From positions 601,501 to 665,500 of the forward strand of contig BSBK01001118.1 in NCBI GenBank assembly GCA_027943335.1: 64,000 bases of DNA. Direction: 5' to 3'. How positions within the stretch are numbered: the first letter of the stretch is position 1; every line of letters begins with the position of its first letter. The position numbers and the translations under genes were made by a program. Under the pieces are notes generated by a model. The model was not told where the DNA came from. It did no database searches and saw only the letters and a program-made list of their open reading frames with translations. This document shows, one piece after another, positions 22,966-35,453 of this stretch. The stretch is from Chamaecyparis obtusa (Eukaryota; Streptophyta; Pinopsida; Cupressales; Cupressaceae).

Positions 22966-25126
22966 TGTGATGCCCCCACCCTTGCACTAGTATCATAATA
23001 GCAATAAAATACTTGTGTGGTCAAGGAGTGGAAGACCTTGAACACCTACAAATTGTTAGAAAATGTTAGAAGATAGTTAGAAGTAAATGTTCATACCAAG
23101 TAGATAGAGTAATAAAGTATCTGAAAAATCACAAAGTCTTATGAGTAAGACAATTTTTCCTTAGTAACATTATGAGGATAAGTCAGAATCCAAGATGAAT
23201 GATGTCTCCACCAAAACCATCAACACAATTATCATCTTTCCAAATAGAGATAGTAGCAACATATTCATCACACCAAGTAAGGAAAACATTGGATTAAGTC
23301 AATCAATCTTATATGTGGAAGATACAAGTGATCAATACAATCATCAGCACCTTCATCAAGAAGACAACATGATTATCATGGGCATCCATTAAGTACTATT
23401 GCTGATATGAGAATAATAGAGAGCAGGAACATGAATCCTGTAATTACCATTATGACGATCAGTCGCATACATCCGATGGAGAAAGCATATTAAGCAATCA
23501 TTATTGCATCTTTATCGTACTTAAAGACAAACTACACTAAAGATTAGAGAAGATCAATAGTCAAATGAATATCAAAATATTGACAGATTGACCATACATG
23601 CAGCCAATATAATCGATGATGGTTGAAGACTGATGTACAATGAGTCAAAGATATCTATTGCAGATCGTTGGTTAGTAATCGGGTTGGCTAGGGCTTATTC
23701 ATTGAAAGGAAGTAATTGATGAAGTCTAGAAAGCATCTTGTTAAGCATCGAGAAATGATAAGGACAGCAACTTGAATAATAATCAAGCATTGAACTGTTA
23801 ATGAGTCAATACTAAACATTGATATGATAGCAATAGCAAGTATGAATCAAGAAGATTGACTAAGGCATATTCAGTGAAAGTAATTGACATTGATTAAGAT
23901 TGTAATCATTTTAACTAAGGCCAAACATCAATAATACAAGTAATCTAATTGATCAATTAAGAAGGCTGATTAAGGTCAATGGTAATGGCAGCAATATAGT
24001 TAGCATTGATTAATGATAAAGGAGTGACCTGAAGGGTTGACATCCCTAAATTATATTGTCAGAAATAACCAAGAATATCGATTTAATTAAATCATTGATT
24101 AGTGACAACATAAGGATAGTCGATATTGTTATGCCTTAAGTTGACAGCAATTGAGGAATAGTGGACAGTGATTATGACAATCAATACCATTGGTGCAAAT
24201 ATGATTGATTTTTTTATGAAGAGGCACAAATCAGATAAGTGGCAGCGATCACTCAACTTAATGCCAACATTGATTAGTCATTAAGAACAACAATTGTAAA
24301 CTAATTGGTATTTTATGAAGAGGGACGATGGGAAAAGGATGTGTCTCATCGATCATGAATAGGTGCAATCCATTCACATTGCAAGATATATTACAGCAAT
24401 CAGATCCATCAATCAACGACCATTGGAAACTTTTATCTCTTATTCATCCTTTATTGGATCTGCTCGTAGAGCATCAGCCATTCGGCATAAACCGGTTGCA
24501 TAAGTTCAACAGTGAAACCAACTACAGCAACATTGTTTCAAGCATTGATTGACAAGATCAGACACAACATCATTACAATATTGTTGTTAGAATATACGTA
24601 CATATCTGAAACAGCAACATATCGCTACCAGCGATACTAACATCATATATATTGCATATACTCAAGTGTTGGATCAGAATTAGCAATTCATAGCTATAGG
24701 TGATAAAATGACATTATAGCATATTCTCCATTATCAAATCAGAGAAGGCTAACAACATATTGAACATCAAGATCATCTTGCATAATTGTATCAGTCATGT
24801 CAGACATAGCAGAGATAATATTTCATTGTGATGCGCACTAAGTGCAGACATATAGATCAGATCATCTGGTATATATCTAATTGTTCAATCAGAGATAGCA
24901 GTGATCAACATCCTATATATAGATGTGCATGTATGTATAGTTCCTTGCATGATATTATTACATATACATATCTCTCTTATTAATTGCATAACTTGAACAT
25001 TCAAAGAGGTATCGAAGATCGTAGTTGATAGTAATATTCGAGAATCTAAGGAAAGAAGTCTATTGCAATTGATTTTGCAAGGTAATTGTCCCAATTCCAC
25101 AAGTTAGCCTAAAAGGGGACATTACA
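22966..25126 (+). mobile_element. Probable solo LTR (2,161 bp), imperfect TSD
   Basis: It starts TGTGATGCCCCC and ends AAAAGGGGACATTACA. Flanking five-mers are TTTGA (22961-22965) and CTTGA (25127-25131), one mismatch. The interior is full of GATTAAT- and CAGCAAT-like words and has no coding frame. Its 3' end resembles the reverse complement of 51425 onward, so the two belong to related LTR families. Confidence 0.65.
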
Positions 25127-25194
25127 CTTGAAGATCAACAAAGAAGGAAATCTTTATAGAGGAATTGAAGGATCACCTACAAAAGTTTAGTTTT

Positions 25195-25640
25195 TAGCAG
25201 ATTTTGGAGCAGAGTTATGAAGAATACTGGAGAGAATATTTGATCAGATTTAAGAAGAACAGAGATGATTTATGAAGACTTTGTGAAGACACTATGGGCA
25301 GATTTATGATGATCTTATAAGCAGATGTATGAAGGTCTTATGAGCAGACTTTTGAAGGATGTATAGCAGATTCTGAAGGTGGTTTAAGGCAGAATTATAG
25401 CACAATCTTGAAGATGATTTATATCAGTTTTCAACGAAGATTTGAGCAGATTGGTTACAACAGTTTTGGAGAAAGACAAAGACTCTGTTGTGATTGAGGT
25501 TGGTGCCTCCTATAAGAAGAGAGTGGCGTCTCTTGCTAAGTTGGTGCTTCCAGTAGGTTGGTGCCTACAAATTAATTGTGGGAATTGGTGTCTCCATTAG
25601 GTTGGTGCCTATGAAGTTTGTAAAAGAGTTTTAAATAAGC
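25195..25640 (+). repeat. Degenerate short repeats
   Basis: Words like GCAGATTTATGA, GATCTTATAAGCAGA and GGTCTTATGAGCAGA recur at roughly 25-30-bp spacing to about 25460. From 25498 to 25610 the phrase TTGGTGCCT recurs about four times. The sequence after it, with TTTCCACAGGAAACTTGT near 25670, resembles a copia LTR, but I found no borders. Confidence 0.5.
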
Positions 25641-26234
25641 AACATTTTGCTGTTGTTTTCTCCCAAAAGGGTTTCCACAGGAAACTTGTCTTCTTGTTAT
25701 TGATATGGTGCAATTGATGTTATTGTGATTGTTAAGTTGAAAATGTGGAAGTTTGTATTATACTGATTCAGCCTCGCTCTCTCAATATAAGCGTGTTCTC
25801 ACCATGTGTTCGATATGGTTTTGACATTGCGGTACTCACTAGCATATCTGATTTGTTATCCACCAATACATTTATTTTGCGTTTTTGGATTATTTCTCTT
25901 ATAATTTTCAACGAGTCACATTGTTCATGTACTTAAAGAATGATACATTACATCTGGCAATGAGAATAATTCCATGATTCTATCAAGTATTTTGTATCAT
26001 GGGTTTCTAACATGTTGATGTTAATTGTAGATGTTAATGTTTATTTTATGGAAAACACTTCTAAGTTGTATTGTTTAGCTTGGATTTTGGATGAGTCAAT
26101 GATACTAATAATTTAGAACTTTTTATTGTGTGATTGATGGCCTACACAATGAGCTTTATCTAGTTACATGTCCTATTTCTTGTTGACTTTGTGTAGTCAA
26201 TCTAATATCTATCATAACATGTTGAATTTCACAG

Positions 26235-26368
26235 GTGGCAAATGGGAAGTTATGTAAACAGTTGCCAGCTCATCGTAAATCTGTTAGTTGTTTGGCATTT
26301 TCAGATGACAACTCTTTGCTAATCTCTGGTGCTGTTGATGGTGTAATCAATGTTTGGCTTGTAATTGG
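26235..26368 (+). CDS. IPI3/WDR18 (RID3)-like WD40 protein, first visible exon
   Basis: The exon follows TTTCACAG and reads VANGKLCKQL, AHRKSVSCLAFSDD and LLISGAVDGVINVW, one WD40 blade. IPI3/WDR18 proteins act with Rix1 and Ipi1 in processing of 27S/ITS2 pre-rRNA and 60S assembly in the nucleolus; the plant member RID3 is known from root-initiation mutants. I recognise the family from the ordered match of four exons, recalled rather than searched. The donor used here (GT at 26369) keeps the frame into the next exon; a donor at 26361 would not. Earlier exons are not visible in the window. Confidence 0.75.
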
Positions 26369-26523
26369 GTACTTTATCTTATTTAAATTGCATTGGATTT
26401 CAAATATCATCAACAAAATTGGCATGAATCTAGAAAGTACTAGTAGACATGATCATTTGTAGTTTGTGATGTTTGCTTGTTAAATTATAAAGCTTATTTG
26501 TTGTTTTGACAATGTTTTTGCAG

Positions 26524-26677
26524 TTTGCTGGATATGGTAGACAATGCACAAGAAGATATGTCCTCAATTTGTTTACATTCTTGGTATGAGCATAGAAGCT
26601 CAATAACTGATCTTGTAGTAAGCTCTGGGGGATCTAGCTCAGTTCTTATCTCCTGTTCTTTGGATTGTACATGCAAG
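26524..26677 (+). CDS. IPI3/WDR18-like, second visible exon
   Basis: The acceptor is TTTTTGCAG ending at 26523 and the donor AAG/GTGCAC at 26678. It encodes LLDMVDNAQEDM, then WYEHRSSITDLVVSSGG and LISCSLDCTCK. The small intron before it is 155 bp. The exon ends in phase 0 inside the blade motif CKVW, and the V-W is supplied by the exon at 50853, which shows that the two belong together across the 24,175-bp intron. Confidence 0.75.
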
Positions 26678-28248
26678 GTGCACTAATCAAATCAATGCTT
26701 AGTTTCTACCAAAAACAAAAAATTAATTTAGGACATAGAATATGTAAATTGGAAAAAAGAGGAACAAAAATGAGAATGCAAATCATATAGTAATATTGTT
26801 TGGGTTTTTAAGTAGACTTAAAATAGGCCAAACCAAAAAGGCTTTGTGATCAGCTTTTTAAATGAATTGAAACTAGGCCAAGACAAAATGCTTTATTGCT
26901 CCAACACAAAGGGCTTTTCCAATTTTCTGGATCCATTTGTAGTTAAAACACTGTAGGTGAGATGTAGATATAATTTTTTGTAGCCATAATCACTGTGTTT
27001 CTTTTGAATTGTATGGTGACATATCAAAATTGTACAATGAATCGTAGGGCCTAATTAATGGAAGGTTCTTTTTTATTTTCTTTTCTTTCCGGAAGCCAAA
27101 AAGTAATTAATGGCAGAATAAGTAAAATGGATAAAGGAATTACAACAGCAATTATGTAAAACATGTGTTGAAAAGCTATTTTCATAGGGAAGTGAAACTA
27201 GGCCAAACCAAATGCTTTGTTGTCTTGAGAAGGGCACTTTTTTTGATTATACTCCTTGGTAACACTCTTGAGCTGAAATGCAAATACATTTTGTGTAGCC
27301 ATAACTATTGCAGTTCCCTAAATTTTTATGGAATTCTATTGTGACCTATCATATTTGTGTAGAGATTGACAAGGCCTTATTGATGGAAGGATTTTTTTGA
27401 AAGATTCCTTTGGAAGGGAAAAACATAATTTAAATTAAATGAAAAAAAATAAATTGAAGAAAGGAACAGCAAAAGTTAGTATGTAAAACCTATGTTTCAC
27501 AATGTCTGAGCTTAGGCAGTAGGATGACATTATAGATGCATACATATATTTATACATGCTTATTTATTGGTAAGATGGGATTATTAGTATGGTCCATACC
27601 TTTGGAGGATACAAGGGGGGCCTCCTTCCCTCACACAATGTGTTCATCATTTTCAAATTTACTGATTTTGGAAGTCACAATGGAGTTTGAAGAGTCACCA
27701 TGTGAAATTCCACTTTTAGATGTCACTATGGGGATTAAAACTTATATCTCCATCTTGAGAATCCTATGGCCTTGCCGTTTGAGCACAACTGATTTGACAG
27801 ATGGCTCTGCATATATATAAACTCAAAATTTCACTTGACATTAAGATTCAAGTTTACATATTTATCTAATAGACGAATTTTAATATCCGATGAAATATAG
27901 GAACTTTTGGTTTCAATGTTCAATGTTTTTGAAATGACAAATGGGGTCATATCTCCTTTTTTGAACTAAATCAAGGGTACTTGAGTCTATTTTCATTCCA
28001 TGTAGGGGGGCTAAAAGGAGGATTTGAAGGAGAAAATATAATAATAATTTGTTAAGTAGTTGAAAAAGGCACTTTAAGTTATAAATTTTTAAAATGGATT
28101 TGTAATTTATATTATTAAATGGGGCCAAAAGTTAATAATGGTTATATGGGCAAAAATGAGAAAAAAATTAGAAGTTTGAAAAAATGGTAATTATTGAATT
28201 GAAAGAAATATTAAATGGAACTAATACTAATTACAATTATACTAGTGT
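26678..28248 (+). other. Start of giant intron with an old direct duplication
   Basis: No genes. Two diverged copies of a ~300-bp stretch are visible: CTAGGCCAA plus GTAGCCATAATCACTG near 26870-27080 and CTAGGCCAAACC plus GTAGCCATAACTATTG near 27190-27400, each followed by a TTxATGGAAGG motif and T-rich sequence. Confidence 0.5.
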
Positions 28249-29184
28249 TGTAATGTCCCAAAAGTGGATTGACTCGTGAATGCTATGTACGCTGTTGAAG
28301 ACACCCGCAAATCTCATACGGTCCTCTTGAAAACACCCGTACGGTTGACTCAATACGGTCACACCATACGGTCAAAGCAGATGGCACACCCCCTCTTCAT
28401 ATGGTGTGCTATCATACAGTTTAGATTCACTGCACAACTTAGTCCTTGGTGTCGTATGGTCAAGGACACCTACACCCATGTGTACGGTGACTGACTCCCA
28501 CTGTACGGTCCTTCTGTACTCTCTCTCTCTCTCTCTCTCCCTTGCGTACAACCCTTCGACAATCTCATTCGTGCAAACAGTTTCCTCCTACACGCATCTA
28601 TGGATATGCCATTGTTTGCTGAACTTAGTTGTTCCACTTGATGCTACGATATTCCAGAATAATGGTGTCGGTGATTAAATCAAACAAGTACCCAGAGGGA
28701 ATACACAAACATGAATCAGATATGTGAAGATCAAATTATATACATACATATATCACATATTACATCAAATTGGTCTTCAAATGAAGACTTCACAAATTTG
28801 GATCAACAGGTAGAATAGGGTGAGTATTTACTCCCACCGAAAATGCAAATACAAAATAGGGAGGATCTTGCACCTCTGAAACTGCAACACCAAACTCCAA
28901 CTGGAATTCACAGATACAAAGGAAATACAAAATCCACACTACCTACAACTATGCCAAACTCAGCTTTATAAATGAGCTTAGGGAAGTTTCCTGAAGGGTT
29001 ACAATAGGATGACATTATTTTATTATTAATTTCAAAAGTTACAACTTAACCGGATCTAAAAATATTAATTGATTCCCCTGAATAATAATTAGATTAATTA
29101 ATTAAATAAGTCCTTGTGATTAAATTTTAGGACCACTTAATTAATTAACCTAATTATGACATTATAAAAAATGGGGACATTACA
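28249..29184 (-). mobile_element. 3' LTR of a minus-strand LTR element (936 bp)
   Basis: On the minus strand it begins TGTAATGTCCCC at 29184, immediately after a purine-rich tract (29185-29215 reversed), and ends TGGGACATTACA at 28249. It contains clustered ATACGGTC/GTACGGT motifs at 28310-28510 and a CT run at 28519-28540. No flanking duplication is expected on the internal side, and none is seen. Confidence 0.7.
28519..28540. repeat. (CT)n microsatellite
   Basis: A run of CT dinucleotides within the LTR. Confidence 0.9.
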
Positions 29185-29215
29185 AATCCTCACCACCCAG
29201 AGATTGCTTGCCCTC
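29185..29215 (-). other. Polypurine tract of minus-strand element
   Basis: On the minus strand it reads GAGGGCAAGCAATCTCTGGG then TGGTGAGGATT, followed by TGTAATGTCCCC. It is a variant of the GAGGACAAGCAA tract found before the + strand LTRs here. Confidence 0.65.
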
Positions 29216-29228
29216 AAGTAATCCGTCA

Positions 29229-31559
29229 TCAAACCATTTGCCCACTATGAAGTTCCAGGACCCCAAACCAAGCATGGACGCCGGTAGCCATATTTGTTGA
29301 AATCTCCATGTTGCATTGTGGCCACGAACACCACCTCCTTAACGCACCTAGATGTAGGCGAGAAGAGTAAATATCCATCAAGCTTCGGTTGCTCCACTTT
29401 GATATAAATGTTGCCATGCCTAGAGTTATTTGGATCCCACTGAAGCCAATCATCAAACACATCGATGCTCAGATCCCAAGCTTTCATGCTATCATGCCAA
29501 TCAGTCCCTTTCAAAAAATGATGTCTAGAATCTCAAAGCTTAGGTGAAACTTGTTCTTTCCATGAGGAAGCCACTCACACGATGAGATTGAAATCATGCA
29601 TGCCTCATGCCTAGCCAAAGGGTAAACTCCATATTTCACCAACTGTAGAGATTGCCCCTGCAAGGGATCATTGGTAGAGTTCGCATCTCCATGAGGCTGA
29701 TCAACCACTATTGGCATGACAAAATTCATACAAACATCTTTCTCATTGTAATGTCCCCCTCCTAACGAGGATATAATAAATAGACGACCATATCAAATAT
29801 AAATAAATAAATAATAAGATAACATAATAATGATAATTCAAATATAAATGGATTAATAATATTGAATTTATCATTAACATAATAATATGATATAATAAAT
29901 AAAATATAATGTTAAGATACTTATAATAAGATATATAATTAAATATAGATATAATTAATATAATATATAATTAATAGAATAATATAATAAATACTAATAA
30001 TTATAAATAATAAATAATGATTCAATAAAATTATTAGTAAATAATAAATTATATCTATTTATTTCCTTCTAAAGTTTCATAACTTAATATTTGATCGTTA
30101 TAGACCAAATATAAACTATATACATAACCTCATCAAAACATCCCTAAACTATCATTGATTGATATATTAAAACAATGATTAAACCCGAGGCTTAGAAGAC
30201 GTGGGTTATCAAAGGACTCGACCATTGAAGTCACTTCCCCATGAAAATATATGAAGGGATAGAAAAGGACATGAAGGAGGGGAGGCAAAGGAGATCCATG
30301 CAGACAATAATCACAGTCGAACAAAGGAGACAACAATCAGTAGTTTATATATGTTCTGATCAGAATAGTTATTCCACTCAACCGCTCGTCTACATCACCG
30401 GGCAAAGGTTTCACACGACGTTGTGGAGGAGCTTGACTAGTATACGGAGGAAAGAATGATGAGACATGAGACAAAACAATACACAAACCAAGTTAATAAT
30501 ATTATTGGGGTGGTGATATGATATGATGGACATTCCGAACTCGGAAGACAAAAATGAGCATCAAAACATCATTAAGGCAAGGAGATAGAAGGGATTATGT
30601 GATCAAATAAAATAGATACATATTACAGAGTATTATTTAAGTATTGATTCAGATCAGCTTTAATGTCAAGGAGATTATAACATTGATAACTTAGAAATTA
30701 CCAGCTTTGACCCCAATGAGCAAAGTTAAGGGTAGCGGAAAACATATCATTACCAATAGAATTAGAAGATAAAATGCAGCAGACGGAAGAAATGATGTGA
30801 TTAGAATACAAGTCTAATCAATGAACATAAGACAATAAAATGGTATAGTAGATGGTATGATGAATTGCTATTATCATAAGAGCTCGATTAAGTGTGCAAA
30901 GTCCAACTAAAGTGTGTGATTAGTAATTGATTACAAAGAGACGTGGGACATGCCTTCTCACAACGGTTGTATGATATAAAAGAGCATTCATAGTCACTCA
31001 ACTCACTAGGGATCTTGGGACACATATAACCCTTTTATCCTTGGTCGGATATGCTCATTTGAACTATTGCCTAAGTGGCATATATAAGTTACAAGCACAT
31101 AATTACAAATCAGAGATGGGCACTAGTGATTGCATGTGAACAACACACATATTAGAAAAGTCATGAATCATATTGTTGCAAGTTCACATAGCTAGATCAG
31201 ATACAACAACTATAGCACTATAAGTGATATTTACCATCATATGTTGCATATCTCATTGTATTTGATAGAGAAGTGTGAGATGTTGGGGTAATTGTCCTAA
31301 CTTTTGGAGGTAGCCAAGAAGGGAACATTACACTCATAACTATACATAGTTTGGCCTTCCTTTGATTTTGATTGAGTTCCTAATTTAGGATCCAACACCT
31401 CTTTTCTTTTTCTTACATAGTACTTATCAAAGGATTCGAAAGCCTTGATCTCCTTAGGCTCATTGAAATATTCATCAAAAATTCTGATAGCCTCCTCATG
31501 CACAGAGATACTTTTCCCTGTCAGAACTGGATATTCTTGAAATGTCAGAAGATCCATCG
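29229..31559 (-). pseudogene. Unidentified cargo ORF of minus-strand element, split by a solo LTR
   Basis: Reading on the minus strand from 31559, the frame gives FDEYFNEPKEIKAFESFDKY and ends MYSYE at the LTR border. Across the inserted LTR (29747-31332), counting one copy of the duplication, it continues in frame with KDVCMNFVMPIVV and LARHEACMISIS to about 29521. A one-base slip in a T/A run then leads to DWHDSMKAWDLSIDVF and RRPCLVWGPG. I recognise no gag, pol or host family. It lies where the 3' part of an element's internal domain should be, directly before the polypurine tract. It is cut at about 31557 by the + strand gypsy. Confidence 0.5.
29747..31332 (+). mobile_element. Solo LTR (1,586 bp) with TSD CTCAT
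   Basis: It starts TGTAATGTCCCCC and ends GGGAACATTACA. CTCAT occurs at 29742-29746 and 31333-31337. The first ~350 bp are AT-rich (ATAATAAATA words). It interrupts the minus-strand cargo ORF, so it is younger than that element. Confidence 0.9.
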
Positions 31560-33990
31560 TCTTTTGATGAGTTACACGACGTCGTCTATTTCTCCAAAAT
31601 AGACCTCCGTTCGGGGTATCACCAAATCCGCATGAGGGAACATGATGCGGAGAAAACAACATTCCGTTGCCATTATGGACATTACGAATTTTTGGTCATG
31701 CCGTTCGGATTGACCAACACGCCAGCTACATTTCAATCTTGCATGAATCACATTTTCAACAAACAACTCCGCAAGTTCTTGTTGGTATTCTTCGATGATA
31801 TACTAATCTACAACAAGACATGGGAGGAGCACTTAAGGCATTTGGAAGAAGTGCTTAGGATTATGAAGTCATAACTGTTGTTCGCCAAAAGATCCAAATG
31901 TGAATTCGGGACGACAGAGATATTATATTTAGGGCACTTTGTTAGTAGCTGAGGAGTTCAGGTACATCAAGAGAAGATTCAAGCTATCTTGGATTGGCCA
32001 CCTTCGAAAACTCTTTCGGAACTATGTGGGTTCTTTGGGTTGTGTAGTTACTATAGACGATTCGTGAAGGGTTTCTCACAGCTCAGCGCGCTACTCACCA
32101 ATCTGACAAAGAAGGGGTCTTTCCAGTGGAGTGAACAAGCACATCAGACTTTTGAAAAACTCAAGAAGACTATGAGTTCTTGTCCGGTTCTTGCACTACC
32201 AGATTTTACTCGACCTTTCATCCTTGAGTATGAAGCCTCCGGAGAGGGTATCAGGGCCGTGCTGATGCAGGACCGCCACCCAATTGCTTTCGAAAGTCGG
32301 AAGCTCTCAGGGGCTGAAAGGTTGTATTCCATCTACGACAAAGAAATGCTCTCCATCATGCATGCCTTGACAAAATTTAGTACCTTGTCGGAGCCAAGTT
32401 CGTTGTCCGTACAGATCACAACAGCCTCAGACATTTTTTAGAACGGGGATTGAACAAATGACAACAGAAATGGGTAAGCAAAGTACAGGCTTTCAACTTT
32501 GACATTGAGTATGTAAAAGGAAAAAATAATATAGTGGTTGACGCTTTGTCAAGTAAGTTGGCCATATGTTCCTTATCTCAGATATCAGTGGATTGGAGGG
32601 CACATTTGTTGGTCGAATACTCCAAGAACACTTTTGCATGCCAACTTCTAGACAAAGAAGTACAGGATGACAAGTATAAGGTGGTTGATGATATTATTTT
32701 TTACAAAGCAAAATTTATCTGGTACCTGAATCCAAATTGAAGGAGAAAATCTTGAAAGAGATGCACAACTTGCATCTAGCTGGGCATCAAGGATACTTGA
32801 AGACCTACAGACAGATCAGGGAAAGGTTTTCATTGAAGGGCCTAAAGAATGATATATTACAGTACGACCGGGAATGCTCTACCTATCAACAAAATAAATC
32901 CGAACACACTCTGCCGGTGGGTTTACTTCAACCATTATCGCTTCCAGAGAAAAAGTGGGATAGCATCTCAATGGATTTCATCTCCGGGTTCCCTAAGGCG
33001 CAGGGGAAGGACTTCAACTTTGTGGTGGTTGATAGATTAACCAAGTATGCACATTTCTTTGTTGTTTCAACAGAGTTTTCAGCCTCACAGGTGGGAGACG
33101 TATTCTTCCGGGAGGTGTTCCGCCTGCACAGACTCTCTCGAAACATAGTCGGTGATAGAGATAGCCGCTTCCTTAGTAATTTTTGGTAAGAATTGTTTCG
33201 ACTAGCAGGGACGGGGTTGTTGCCAAGCACCAATTATCACCCCCAGACCGATGGACAGACAAAGATTTTGAACAAATGGCTAGAAGGTTACCTCTGAAAC
33301 TATGTTTCTGCACAATAGAGGGCATGGGTTAAATGGCTACATCTAAGAGAGTACTATTACAATACCACCTACCACATGCCCATTGGAATGGAACCTTTCA
33401 AAGCTTTGTACAAGTATGAACCTCCTTCATTTGTGGACTTGGCTCTGAGTGACGGTCACACATTGAAAGCCAAAGACTGGCTGCAGGAAGGAATAGATAT
33501 TTTAAGATCCCTAAAGGAAAATCTCCAACGTGCTCAGAATCAACAGAAAATGTATGTTGACAAGAACCGAATTGAGAGGAGTTTTGAAGTCGGGGATTTG
33601 GTATACCTCCGACTTCAACCATACAAACAGTCTTCTCTGAAGGCTTTCGGGAAGGAGAAGCTGAGGCTGCGCTTCTACGGATCCTATTGTGTGACCAGGA
33701 GAGTGGGCGAGGTTGCATATGAATTGGACCTACCTAAGGGAAGCCGAATCCACGTCTTCCACGTTTGTTGCCTAAAGAAAGCCGGGGGTCAACAAGTCAC
33801 GGTCTCCACAGACCTACCACCCCTCGACAACGAAGGGAAATTAGTATTGGAACCAGCGGAAATCGTCGACAGTCGAGAGAAAAGATTGAGGACACGCACG
33901 GTCAAGAAGTTTCTTGTGTGCTGGAAGGATCTACCCCTTGAAGACGCCACCTAGGAAGGTGAAGAGATTCTGGAACATCTTAGCCTGAAA
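31557..33990 (+). pseudogene. Ty3-gypsy chromovirus-type pol, 5'-truncated and broken
   Basis: Domains in order: reverse transcriptase ([15 protein letters not shown] near 31592, FFDDILIY near 31785), RNase H (FILEYEASGEGIRAVLMQ near 32215, with Glu where the first catalytic Asp is usual), integrase zinc-binding domain (HLAGHQGYLKTY near 32775; the second Cys of the C-x2-C pair is Tyr, CSTYQQ), integrase core (ISMDFISGFP near 32968, GDRDSRFLSNFW near 33150) and a chromodomain-like end (EIVDSREKRLRTRTVKKF near 33858). Frameshifts lie near 32380 and 32715. Stops occur at 31872 (TAA), 31950 (TGA), 33187 (TAA), 33295 (TGA), about 33319 (TAG) and 33952 (TAG). Gag, protease and the 5' LTR are absent. 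Confidence 0.9.
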
Positions 33991-33996
33991 TTGCTT

Positions 33997-34026
33997 GAGG
34001 ACAAGCAATTATTGGGATGGGAGGAC
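33997..34026 (+). other. Polypurine tract of gypsy element
   Basis: GAGGACAAGCAATTATTGGG then ATGGGAGGAC, directly before TGTAATGTCCCC. The end of the pol frame (LEDKQ) overlaps it. Confidence 0.75.
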
Positions 34027-34955
34027 TGTAATGTCCCCGTCATTAAATGGATAATAAAAATATTGTATGTGGGTCCCGATCGATTTAGTTTATCTCGGGC
34101 CCATATTTTATTTGTTGGTGTAGATGTAGTTGTTGCCGTTGGCTCTATTTGTGCACCCTGGGGAGTTTTCCCGACGAGTATTTATGCTCGGCGTGTAGGA
34201 TGAAATTGATATGTTGAGATTTGATATTTTATTTGTATTTGCGAATTCCTATTAGGATTTTGTTGGCTGCCATTTCGGAGGTGAAAGATCCTCCCTATTT
34301 GGTTTGTTGCAGTTTCGGTGGTTCACAGCCACCCTAGTCTGCCGTTGGAAATATCATTCTGATATTTCATTGTGTGCCAAAATTGTTGTGCTTTGTTTGT
34401 TTCATATTTGGCAACTTTGAAACACCATCTTTGTATATATCTATTCATACAACTTGTGGTATTGTGGATACTTGGCATTCATTGTTCTAGTGTCTGTAGC
34501 ACTATTATTGTTGAATCTGAATTACTTCTGGCATCATTGGTGTTTTGGTGACCTCGCATCTATTCTTGTGCTATCATTATTAATTCATCTTGCGTCTTCC
34601 GACTTGCGAATTATTGTTTTGTGTTTGCAACAATCACATTTAATTTTTGAAAAAGGAACAAGGACATCATATGACTTCTGGCAGGCATTCTCCACTGGCA
34701 ACATCCTCTCTGCTATTCTGTACGACTTCTCCTCCCCACCGTACAGCCCAACACAACCGTACGACATTCCTTGCCACTCCGTATGGCCTTCAGCACTACC
34801 ATATGGCCTTGTAAGGCAGCTGCACATGGGCTCAGGTCACACCATTGACAATTCCTCACCTTCGTTTCCCCACCATACAATCTAGATCTGGGTTTTGTAA
34901 AGGTCACCGAAGTTTGTAGGCGTGTTTTTGGTGAAGTCTAGTTTGGTACATTACA
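34027..34955 (+). mobile_element. 3' LTR of the gypsy element (929 bp)
   Basis: It starts TGTAATGTCCCCG after the polypurine tract and ends GGTACATTACA. Near 34720-34810 it has a cluster of CCGTACG/CCGTATG/CCATATG motifs like the cluster in the LTR at 28249-29184. Two overlapping open frames at 34454-34885 show no domain. Confidence 0.75.
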
Positions 34956-35453
34956 CCCTACTACACTTTGATTATGGGAGAATTGCTAGGGCACCCCACT
35001 ACAAGGCATAGAGATAGATCTATCTTCTAGGAAGGATGGATATGCCAAATGTTGGATATCCATAAGGCCTTAGGAGGAAGTCGTAATAAGATGGTGTCAT
35101 AGCTTGAGGACCACTCTAGAATAGCTATATGGAAACTAGAGCCCCAGGAGGTCCTCCCTAGAAAGCTTGTAACTTGATTACGAACCCTCCCTAAGGATTA
35201 GGATTACTCATTAAGACTCATCACGCAACAAGAAGGGAAAAAGTACTACAACACAACAAGATAAGTTCATCTTTTAAATTATTCTTAGTATTTTAATTGA
35301 ATATTATCTTTAGGTTTGATAAGTTATACTTGTAAATACATTGCAGTTTTAACCTCAAGTTGAAATTCTCATTTCAGGATTGCTAGATTGAATATCGGAG
35401 TTACAATGAAGGTTAACATTGCTTGAGGACAAGCAACTTCGGGAAGGGTGGAC
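34956..35453 (+). mobile_element. 3' end of another LTR element's internal domain, with polypurine tract
   Basis: No pol domain is readable. The last 30 bases, GAGGACAAGCAACTTCGGG then AAGGGTGGAC, form the conserved polypurine tract before the LTR at 35454. The left part has lost its 5' side. Confidence 0.55.

Noticed and set aside
32928..33718. Minus-strand ORFs of about 100 codons at 32928-33233 and 33398-33718
   Set aside because: Shadows of the + strand gypsy integrase and chromodomain region.
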